Shown here in pieces: positions 56,372 through 64,000 of a stretch of DNA of 64,000 bases. A program made the translations under genes and the position numbers. This DNA is from Pinus tabuliformis (taxonomy: Eukaryota; Streptophyta; Pinopsida; Pinales; Pinaceae), in contig CM062808.1 of NCBI GenBank assembly GCA_031772625.1, forward strand, positions 142,516,605 through 142,580,604, written 5' to 3'. The notes under the pieces are model-generated. The model was not told the DNA's origin. It ran no database searches and worked only from the letters and a program-made list of their open reading frames with translations. Each line of letters starts with the position of its first letter. The first letter of the stretch is position 1.

Positions 56372-57897
56372 TGGAGACTCTAGGCAAAGGGTTTACCAAG
56401 CAATCCGTAAAACTGCTTATACACCTTAGCAATCGTATGAGAGCCAAGGACTTTCCGTACTGCAGTCAATCTTCCCGAATGCTGTGTTCGGTGCGTTACG
56501 GTTCACAAGGCGGCAGACTCGGCTTCCTATGGATCAAGGATAAAAGCCTAGTGGGGTATCCCTATATACGCGACGGTACGTGGGAGCACAGTCCGTGTTA
56601 GACCACTATCGAGTCACAGAAGGAGGAATCACCCAACCGTAATGTGAAACAATAGTGACTATGTTTAAAGACGCCGGAACACGTCTCTAACCTAGACCTC
56701 TAGATGTTTGCGTTTAGTTCCAATGCGTTTTTTAGGTTGATTCAGTTCATTTTATGGTTGATCTTGAATTTAAGTTTCGATTTCAGGCCCTATCATGTGA
56801 TCTCTCACAATTACCTAGATGCAAGCTATATGCCAAAGAACATCATTTCGTTCGATGAATTCTAACTATGAGAAGGTTAAGAGCTTTCAATCAAACAAAA
56901 CGAACGCAATCAATCAAACAATCTAATGCAGCTAATGACAAAGAAATGAGACTTTTCTTTTGAGAATGCAAATCAACAAAATGCTCTTTCCTTTGATTAA
57001 CTATTGAATGCAAAAGATTTTAGTTCGATTTCCTTTTCAATGACACGATGCACTTACAATGAATTTTGAGAGACAGCAACACCGAGTAAAGAAAACAAAA
57101 ATCACTCAATGGAACACACAACAAGCGTGAAAAGAGCTGGTTGAACCCAAGCAATTGTAATCTATGTCTGGGTGGCGAAGAGTAGTCGAAACAACCGAAG
57201 GACTGGTTCGAGGACAATCACCTAAACAACCAAGCAAAGAAAGCAAAAAGAAGGTTTACGCAGTAGCAAAGGCAAGCAGCAACGAACTTTTGCGAACAAG
57301 TGAACGAGCGAACAAAACAAGGTTGGTCCAGTGAAAACTGGATGATGGCACTAGGTCACGGGACGCAAAAAATGAAATTCGTTCGACAAGGCTTTGCAAG
57401 CAAGTGTGCAACAGTTCAAACAATGAATATCAAGTCACAAACCAAGTAGAAAGAGCTGGAGATAGCCAAACCAACAGGTTCAGGAGGTAAAACTGAGACA
57501 ATTTCAATTTTACAGGATCAGCGCGGGTAGCCTTCAGCAACTGTGCGCTGAAACTAGGTCACGCGTAGCAACTTGGCGCTGTCAGCGCGGAAGGACACAG
57601 ATTAAGCGCGCTGGTTCGATTTCAGAACCGTCGCGACTGTTTTACGTACAAGCGCGATGACAACAGGTTTAAAGAAACAGCTATGCGCAACTGTTTTGAT
57701 ATAAACTGCGCTGAGGTTAAAAAAGAGGCAAAAACAAGCCAAGAACTCCCAAACCAAGGCCAGAACTCTTTAAACAATTCATACACCTCCCAGATTGACC
57801 CAGGAAGTCTAAAAGCAGAGAACTAATCCCCAAATTTGAAAAGAGAGAACAATCAAACTCAAACACAAAAATGGACACAAGAGACAAAAGGCTGAAT
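56372..57897. other. Element G 5' leader region
   Basis: Non-coding sequence between the gag start and the primer site. I see no ORF with coding character. The CAGCGC-type modules near its LTR end are listed separately. Confidence 0.6.
57518..57711. repeat. CAGCGC-type inverted repeats in element G leader
   Basis: TCAGCGC 57518-57524 / GCGCTGA 57545-57551 (20-nt spacer); CAGCGCG 57583-57589 / CGCGCTG 57607-57613 (17 nt); TCGCG 57631-57635 / CGCGA 57653-57657 (17 nt); GCGCA 57685-57689 / TGCGC 57707-57711 (17 nt). They are outside the LTR but of the same type as its array. Confidence 0.8.
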
Positions 57898-57915
57898 TCC
57901 CCAGCGGAGTCGCCA
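57898..57915 (-). promoter_or_regulatory. Element G primer-binding site
   Basis: On the minus strand TGGCGACTCCGCTGGGGA lies 3 bp from the 5' LTR. It resembles sites I recall for Ogre-type Gypsy elements, reported as Arg-tRNA complementary. The tRNA assignment here is not verified. It differs clearly from the GypA/GypB sites. Confidence 0.7.
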
Positions 57916-57918
57916 AAT

Positions 57919-59065
57919 TGTTGGAGAGGCAAATCCCCTCTACAGATAGAGGCGATCCCTACTAGCCCAGAGTGGGTCTAGCAACAATCAGTCAATGCTA
58001 CTATGCAAGTTCCTAATTGCAATTAAAAGGTGGGCAAAGAACACCTACTTGGATTCCAACGCTGTTGTTTGATGAAGAGATGCCACCTTCGCTCCTTCGC
58101 TCTGGCTGGTCACGATCCTCCGCGATCTCCGCGAATAGATACCTGCACACACGAAGAGAAAACAAACACAAGCGTGAAATCTAATAAAAGCAACCATACA
58201 TCAGTCAGAAAGGATGTAATTCACATTAACCATTGCAGAGACAAATGAGAATGGAACAATAATAGTAGTCATCTATTATTAATCAATAACAGAGAAGAGT
58301 ACAACCAAGTGTTCTGACGTCGATATCCTTCTCAGGAGGGGCCAGTCAGCAAGTCTCTTAAGCATTCACCTTTGGAAATGATTCTCCCAAGACAAGAAAC
58401 TCTCTCTCTCACACAAGCAACACAACACAACCTTCCCTAAGCTATCAAACACTTCCACACTTATCACACCAACTACCTATAGTAGCAGCAATCTGAGCAC
58501 TATAAGCTCCACACAATCCAAGATATTCCAAAACTAGCTGCTCATGGCAATGGTAGAGGTTTATATAGGAGAGGGAGTCTCCTTGAATGGTGGAAGGATG
58601 AGCTTATCTTCAAGGGAAGTAGTTGCAAAGGGTCGAATAGACATGCCATAGAAGGGAGGCGATACTCACAAGGCCAACAACCAAGTCTGGAGTTATCTGG
58701 AAGGCTGGCTGTTGGAACAAATTCGCCCAAACTAGATCAGCGCGGGGGTATAACTGGTCTGGTGCGCTGACGTCGCAAGGAAATAAAGGGACGGGCCATG
58801 TTAGCGCGGGTCAATACAAACAGAGGCTGCGCTGGTCATGAAATTCGATCAGCGCGGAAAAGTCGTGTGCTTCCGCGCTGGCAGCACACGCGGTCTGTTA
58901 TGAAGCGCCAGTCAGCGCGAGTATTTTAGAAACAGACGCGCTGATGATGAAAACTTTAGAAAAGTGGGTTTTTTGGCCAGTTCAGAAGGCATGAACTTGA
59001 TTATTGTGAACTCCTGACACAGTAGGGTAACTGACAGGGAGACAGTGACAAATTACTGTGTAACA
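57919..59065 (-). repeat. Element G 5' LTR
   Basis: 1147 bp from TGTTGGAGAGG to TGTAACA, intact. It contains the CAGCGC array at 58737-58944. The open frame 58030-58248 is repeated in the other LTR (42254-42472) and is not a gene. Confidence 0.92.
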
Positions 59066-59870
59066 ATTGGGATCCTAACCTTATTAGTTTTAATATTACT
59101 TATAATCTCCCTATTAAAATTTATAACTTATCCTTACTCCCCCCTCCCCCCTGCCCCCTTATTAATTTATGGGTTTTCTTATCATTATATTACTCCTTAT
59201 TACTATTTACTAATTCCTATCCCCCTTTGGAAACCTCTCTTTAACTTACTTTGGAATCAAATCTCTTATCCTTACACCTAATCATCATCTAATATTACAT
59301 AAACAACTATTTTTAATTTATCCCCCTTATAACTTTTTATTTATTTATTGAACACCTATTTTTAACCCCCCTTAATTTTCTTAACAACAGTTGTATTCTT
59401 AACATCCATTTTATTACTAAATTAAGAATATTAAATAATTTATATCTAATTTTTGGAATTTTAAATAACATTAAAATATTAAAACTACTTTTTATATCTA
59501 ACTTTTGGGATTTTAAATAATATTAAAATATTAAAACATTTTATTACTAAATTAAGCATATAAAATAATTTATATTTGATTTTTGGGATTTTAAATAATA
59601 TTAAAATTGTTTTTAAATAAAAATTATATAAAGTTTCTGGGATTTTAAATAATATTAAAAATATTAAAACTTTTTAAATAAAAATAATATTTTATTTACT
59701 TGTTTGGTTGTTCTGCAATGGCTAGTTTTCAACGACTAACCCGGGGCAATGATGCATCCTTACTATTTATTCTGAAGATTGTACGATTTGTTTCACCTTG
59801 TCCTGAGGATGAACCACATTGGTTGGTTCGAAAAGTCGACCAAATCCTTGAAAAAGAAATAAAATAATTT
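59066..59870 (+). mobile_element. Penelope-like element copy B, part 3: 3' region
   Basis: After element G the copy B 3' region resumes with ATTGGGATCCTAACC. It parallels copy A (reverse complement of about 20720-21535) through AT-rich sequence to the hammerhead. The end is approximate, because sequence beyond the ribozyme is AT-rich. Confidence 0.85.
59800..59840 (+). ncRNA. Hammerhead ribozyme, PLE copy B
   Basis: Order of parts: GTC (stem I strand, 59800-59802), core CTGAGGA (59803-59809, fits CUGANGA), stem II GAACCA (59811-59816) and TGGTTC (59824-59829), core GAAA (59830-59833), a very short stem III, then GTC before the cleavage point (59835-59837) and GAC (59838-59840) closing stem I. 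All core bases are present. Stem III is two bases shorter than in copy C and may be too short for full activity. PLE families in many eukaryotes are known to carry hammerheads at their ends. Confidence 0.82.
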
Positions 59871-60024
59871 AATATAATTTTTTTAATTATTTAAAATTTA
59901 TATTAATTTTAGTTAAAAATTATATTTCAACAATTTTAATTTATAAATTTAAAATTAACATAAGTTTATATTAAATTTAACATTTATATATATATTTCAT
60001 AATAAATTATAGGAAAATGTTACC

Positions 60025-60192
60025 TTTAATCATAAAATACCTCATTTCAATTAAAACAATTATACTTCAATTAAATTGAAATATTACGTAATAATAATAA
60101 TAATAATAAATATTTAAAATTTAAAATACCTCATTTCAACTAAAACAATTATACCTAAATTAAATTGAAATATTAAATGATAATAATAATAA
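60025..60192. repeat. Tandem duplication of about 88-92 bp between PLE copies B and C
   Basis: A unit with AAAATACCTCATTTCAAYTA and an ACAATTATACYT segment, ending in an (AAT)n run, appears twice (from about 60034 and 60122). It lies between the facing 3' ends of copies B and C. Confidence 0.7.
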
Positions 60193-60236
60193 GTTTAATG
60201 AGAAATATTTCAGTGGAAATCACATTGTAATATTTT

Positions 60237-60284
60237 GTCGACGTGTTTCGAACCATCAATGAGTGTGGTTCATCGTCAGGACGA
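60237..60284 (-). ncRNA. Hammerhead ribozyme, PLE copy C
   Basis: On the minus strand: GTC, core CTGACGA (complement of 60273-60279), stem II GAACCA...TGGTTC with a 10-nt loop, core GAAA, minimal stem III CACG, then GTC with the cleavage site and GAC. GTC and GAC close stem I by three pairs, continuing weakly. All invariant positions of the hammerhead core are present. This is the best-preserved of the three copies. Confidence 0.88.
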
Positions 60285-60688
60285 GTTGAAGAACCAGATC
60301 ATGGCTACAGGTTAAATAGGGTGAGCAGATCTTCCAATGGCTATATTTGACTAGGAAACAGTTATATTGGACTAGGCAATTTGACTGAGAAACGACTAAA
60401 TTTGATTGGTCAACGACTAAATTTGACTGGTCAACTTGACTGGACCGAGGGAGAGGAAAAGTTATTAATGTTATTGTTATATTCATTACGAACATTTGAA
60501 TAAAATTAAAGTTTGTAAAAAAGTTGTTACTATTATAATTAAATAAATAAAAGGTTAGTAAATTAACATGGACGTTTTTTTTTTTCTTTTTTTACACCAC
60601 CAAACATCACTAATTAATAACCTAAAAGTAGCTAATATGGAATACTAATAAAAAACATTACATCAATAATATGTAAATATATGCATTC

Positions 60689-62704
60689 TGAATTTAGTGT
60701 AATTTTTTTTTTTTCCCATAAGGAAAAAGTCGTAATTTCTATTAATATGGAGAAATTACATTTTGCAGATGTTGTTGCATTCATATTGTGGTCCAGAGGC
60801 CTGCCTTAATAAGCCCCATTTGTCATGACTCCTCGCAGGGAGTCCTAGTATCTGAGGCCGGATATGCCCAAAACTAGAAGAAACAAGATGTATAATACAT
60901 TACATTCCAGCTCTACGCAGAGAGCACTGCTGAAACTGATTCGGATACATAGATGTTTATACATGTAATAACAAATATCAAAAACCACACAAAATGGAAA
61001 CTGATTATATGTGGGTCTGTGACCCATTCCTAGAAAATATCATGAAATGGTCTGTGATAGTGCTGATGGGAAGTTCCATCAATCACCTCCTGGATCTGCC
61101 AGTCGTCCCGTTGATTTTGCGCTGCTTCTTTGGATAGCTGGTCCGCATCAGTGTTCTGTTCCCTGTATATATGGCTGCAGATAAAGGATTCAAATGATGT
61201 GATCAGTCTTTTTGCCTCTTCAAGAATATGTCTCAGAGAGAAAGCATGGCAATGAGATGCATCGTTCAGCCAGTTGCAAACAATTTGTGAATCCCCAAAT
61301 AATTGAAGGTGGCTGCACTGTTTCTGTATCGCAAAGTGAATGATATGTTTCGCTGTGCTTAATTCAGCAAAATTATTGGTGCCTCTGCCAAGCTTAATCT
61401 GGATTTTATAATAATGATCATCGCTGAGGTATAGTAATGCTCCTCCACCACAGCCTGTTTCTTGGGCAGAGCCGTCGAAAAACGCCCAAGGTTTCGATTT
61501 GTCCAGACTTATAGGCTTGATTGTGCGGATGGGATTTTTAAGAACTACCTCAGGTAGTAAATCATAGTCTGCGATAGTGTGACTCAGAATTACAGGCCAA
61601 TGAGGCGCCTTGTTTTGAAATATAATCTGGTTCCGAGCAATCCATATTGCCCAACAAACTAGTAAAGGCAAGTTGATGGATTTTCCTGAATGTTCACGGC
61701 ACCAACCACTCCAAGCCTCCATAATATTCGGACCCTGCCAGTTTTTGAGGGAGGGATAGAGAGTAGAAATGTTTTGCAAAAAATATTTAGTAGCATGACA
61801 TTTTAAAAACAGATGTTCTGTGCTTTCCTCTTCTAAACAACATAGATGGCATCTGAATGGACCATGAAATGATCGCTTCATAAGATTGGTTCTGGTAGGG
61901 ATTTTGTCGAAGAGTATATTCCACATTAAAAGACGAGTGCGTGGGGCAGCGCCAAGCTTCCAGAGATCTTTCCAGATGGGGAGGATATCCAGCGGCTTGA
62001 ATGATTCCATAAGCTTTATGTATCCCAATCTAGGTGAGTATATGCCGTGATTTGCAATGGCCCAGATAATTTCATTGGGGCCTTCAGAGAGTCTGATATG
62101 AGCCTGCGTGAGAGCATCTGTAAAGTCCCTCCATTCTTGATGCCACTGATCAGGGATCTCTAAAGTGCGAGGAGTTGCCCAAGCCTGTTGTAGAAAGGTA
62201 GAATTTGCGCTGTCTCCAATGTGTTTTATATGCGTAATGCCTCTGTTGTGAAGGTGCCTTAACAGTCCATCAGATAATCTGTGTAAATTGCCGCACCCCA
62301 CCCATGGATCCACCCCAATCCTTACATTGTTTCCTTCTTTAATGCGCCAAGTAATGCCTTCCCGCAATAGAGGTAGTGATTGGAGAACAACTTTCCAAAT
62401 ATTTGATATATTGCGTCCAGGTTCATGCTGTTGACGGAACCAGTCCATAAGATGTGATGGCTTGATGTATTTGGCTTGAGCGACACGAGACCATAGGCTG
62501 TCTGTTGTCAAGAGATTCCAACCGAGTTTGGTTGCCAAATCTTTGGCAAAGAAATTAAGATTCTTAATGCCCCAACCGCCCCAGCGTTTGGGTCTAGCAA
62601 TGGTATCCTATTTAACCCAGGCAAATTGCTTCCCTGTGTGGTGACCTTTCCATAAAAATCTAGCACAAATGTTTTGTAGTCTGTACAGGATGAATTTAGT
62701 GTAA
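60689..62704 (-). mobile_element. 5'-truncated L1-type LINE inserted in PLE copy C
   Basis: The 14-bp target duplication TGAATTTAGTGTAA lies at 60689-60702 and 62691-62704 without a difference. The body (60703-62690, about 2.0 kb) starts on the plus strand with a T run (60703-60714), the complement of its A-tail, and covers only the last part of ORF2 plus the 3' UTR. This is normal 5' truncation by incomplete reverse transcription. It is a different family from the LINE at 10547, judging by protein sequence. Confidence 0.93.
61030..62690 (-). pseudogene. LINE ORF2 C-terminal part: RT end, zf-RVT, RNase H
   Basis: A frame of 502 codons (61030-62538) extends in the same frame to the truncation point, apart from a TAG at 62608-62610. 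That stop replaces what is normally Trp in VKWDTIARPK. The N-terminal part has RWGGWGIKNL typical of the RT C-terminus. A zf-RVT domain follows (about 61780-61960; RTRLLMWNILFDKIPTRTNL and CHLCCLEEESTEHLFLKC), then RNase H (61040-61480; FFDGSAQETGCGGGALL, NNFAELSTAK, FGDSQIV, NTDADQLS). The catalytic acidic residues Asp, Glu, Asp and Asp all appear present. The domain is dead only because the element is truncated. Confidence 0.9.
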
Positions 62705-63122
62705 ATATATAAATAAATAGTTAATAAGTTATTATGCAAGATAGTTTCTTTTATTATTAATATCATAGATAGAAATTGTAAGAAATAGACCTATAAAAAA
62801 CAAAATCAAGGATATAATCAGGATATATATATATATGGAGTACTAAATCAAAACCTAAAATCATAATATGGAATAAAATATAAATATATACTTTCTGAAT
62901 AAATAGTTAATTAGTTATTATACAAATTAGTTTCTTGTAAGAATAAACTCACAAAACCTTAAACTATTAAAATACTTATATATATATATATATAGGGAGT
63001 GAAGGAAAATAGAGAGACGAGAAGGAAAAAAGGACAATGATCAAACAAGGCAAGGAGGGGAAAAACAAGGAAACCGGGCAGGGGACGGTGGGGCGAAGAG
63101 GGAGGGAAAAAACGGGAAGCGG
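62705..63122. other. PLE copy C 3' region, AT-rich, with TA microsatellites
   Basis: AT-rich, with TA dinucleotide runs at about 62824-62836 and 62980-62993. A purine-rich stretch at 63000-63130 leads into the endonuclease end. No gene is supported. Confidence 0.65.
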
Positions 63123-63470
63123 CTAGGAGGAGAGGGTAGGGATCCAACAACTACTAATTTTCCAGTCGTCATCTCTATTGAGGTTTCTTGGCCTTTTTTC
63201 GATTTCTATGGCTTCCCTAAATTTCCGGTGATGGAAATGCGCCACCTTGGCAATAACACGAGTCTCCTCAATGCATACAGGGTGCTTCATCTTCTCGGCA
63301 TGTTCAGCCAGGGTGGAAGACCGGGTTCTCCTATGTTTTATGTCGGCTGAGTGCTCATTAATCCTTTGATTAATAAAGTGACCCGTCTTACCAACATATG
63401 GGGTCCCACATGAACATGGAATAACATAGACACCTTTCATGTCCTTGAGGTCAACCTGGTCTTTAACCAA
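63123..63470 (-). CDS. GIY-YIG endonuclease domain of PLE copy C
   Basis: A 115-residue frame with DLKDMKGVYVIPCSCGTPYV, GKTGHFINQRINEH, HHRKFREAIEIEKR and WKISSCW. It keeps the motif Tyr pair, the conserved Arg and the INEH acidic segment of the family. Upstream RT sequence is missing, so it is an isolated domain of a truncated element. Confidence 0.85.
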   Translation of the reverse strand: MVKDQVDLKDMKGVYVIPCSCGTPYVGKTGHFINQRINEHSADIKHRRTRSSTLAEHAEKMKHPVCIEETRVIAKVAHFHHRKFREAIEIEKRPRNLNRDDDWKISSCWIPTLSS

Positions 63471-63475
63471 TCTAA

Positions 63476-63803
63476 GGGATATGGATCACAGAAGCTTAAA
63501 TTCAACAATAATAATAAGTATTTAAATATCATTTTTATATGTATGTTTTATTACTATTATCAACTAAATTTATTTTAGAGAATCATAAACAATATTCATA
63601 TTTTATATCTCTAAATTTAATTTATGCTAACAACCTATTAAACTTATTCTATATATATATGTCCTATTAAAATTAAAATTTATATAATAATATATATCAT
63701 TAAAATTAAATTAATTAATTTCAAATTTATTAAATATTTTAATAAAATATAAAAATAAAATAAAAATTATAAATATCCCTTTGTTTAAAAGAAATGTATA
63801 TCA
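63476..63803. other. AT-rich spacer
   Basis: Strongly AT-rich sequence between PLE copy C and the SINE, with no recognisable feature. Confidence 0.6.
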
Positions 63804-64000
63804 TTTTTTTTTTTTTTTTTAAATGTGGTTCACGGGCACTCAATGAGTGGCCGCTATGTCCATGTAGAGAAGCGGGGTAGTTCCACCCGAAGGGATCTGC
63901 CGGTCGGCCATATCAGGCCTAACTCCGAGGGCGTCGAGGAGATTTGACCCCGTGACCTCCCAACTGGGAAAGTGCTTAGCAACGGGAACTCGACCATTTG
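63804..64000 (-). mobile_element. tRNA-derived SINE, 5' end cut by window edge
   Basis: On the plus strand a run of 17 T (63804-63820) marks the A-tail of a minus-strand element. Upstream in the sense direction is a GC-richer body. It contains a polymerase III B-box-like GGGGTCAAATCTCC (complement of about 63938-63951) and an A-box-like TGGTCGAGTTCCCG (complement of about 63983-63996), spaced about 40 bp as in tRNA genes. Composition differs sharply from the surrounding AT-rich DNA. Family not identified. Confidence 0.72.

Larger units (their letters stand above)
42143..59065 (-). mobile_element. Element G: pol-less gag-protease LTR element, inserted in PLE copy B
   Basis: The target duplication ATTGG (42138-42142 and 59066-59070) is perfect, and copy A shows the uninterrupted site. 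LTRs are 42143-52118 (split by Copia; 1145 bp without it) and 57919-59065 (1147 bp). They differ at about 21 positions (2%, eye count). The element without Copia is about 8.1 kb. On the minus strand it encodes a gag-like protein with two zinc-binding motifs and a protease-like domain, but no RT or integrase. Primer site and polypurine tract confirm minus orientation. Long non-coding flanks hold the hairpin arrays described separately. Broken in about one place, apart from the nested Copia. Confidence 0.9.
60193..63475 (-). mobile_element. Penelope-like element copy C, 5'-truncated, with LINE insertion
   Basis: Minus strand: GIY-YIG endonuclease (63123-63470), AT-rich 3' region split by a LINE (60703-62690), and a hammerhead near the 3' end (60237-60284). 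It faces copy B tail to tail. It is more diverged in protein sequence from A and B than they are from each other, so it is a separate older or sister lineage. Only the endonuclease end of the coding region remains. Confidence 0.82.

Noticed and set aside
63930-64000. Possible tRNA gene
   Set aside because: A- and B-box-like sequences are present, but no cloverleaf with proper acceptor stem is visible, and the A-tail marks it as a SINE.

Overview
This is a 64-kb piece of a large, transposon-packed plant nuclear genome, most likely a conifer. The main clue is three Penelope-like elements (PLEs) with GIY-YIG endonuclease domains. PLEs are rare in land plants, and conifers are the group known to carry a related family (Dryad). 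L1-type LINEs with RNase H domains, Copia and Gypsy retrotransposons and very AT-rich spacers fit the same picture. I found no convincing host gene. Species cannot be given from sequence alone.

Layout. 1-1237: pol-less LTR element, minus strand, left LTR cut by the window edge. 1238-4551: decayed gag-like coding region and a possible LTR. 4552-10531: AT-rich spacer with small tandem repeats and one MITE-like inverted-repeat element (9460-9704). 10547-16431: full-length but mutated L1-type LINE with a perfect 15-bp target duplication. 16447-20690: AT-rich spacer with minisatellites and one unrecognised coding-like fragment.

20690-63475 is one nested complex built on three PLE copies. Copy A (minus) and copy B (plus) meet head to head at about 22523. 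Copies B and C (minus) meet tail to tail at about 59.9-60.2 kb. Copy B is split twice. The first split holds a pol-less gag element, GypA (23190-41476). GypA is itself split by a Gypsy element, GypB (26371-38979), whose 5' LTR holds a solo LTR (37213-38394). The second split holds a pol-less gag-protease element, called G here (42143-59065). A Copia element (43278-52103) sits inside G's left LTR. Copy C contains a 5'-truncated LINE (60703-62690). The window ends in a tRNA-derived SINE (63804-64000). Target duplications are readable at nearly every junction. LTR-pair divergence, counted by eye, agrees with the nesting order: GypA oldest, then GypB and G, with Copia almost unmutated.

Two functional-looking structures stand out. 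First, the 3' ends of the PLE copies carry hammerhead-ribozyme sequences; copies B and C keep the core and copy A is degenerate. Second, the Copia and G elements carry arrays of short inverted repeats of near-fixed geometry. In Copia these are 6-nt arms around exactly 20 nt, in back-to-back pairs with a 32-nt period. In G the arms change sequence from module to module but stay complementary within each module. I know of no name for these arrays, and they are the best candidate here for something undescribed.
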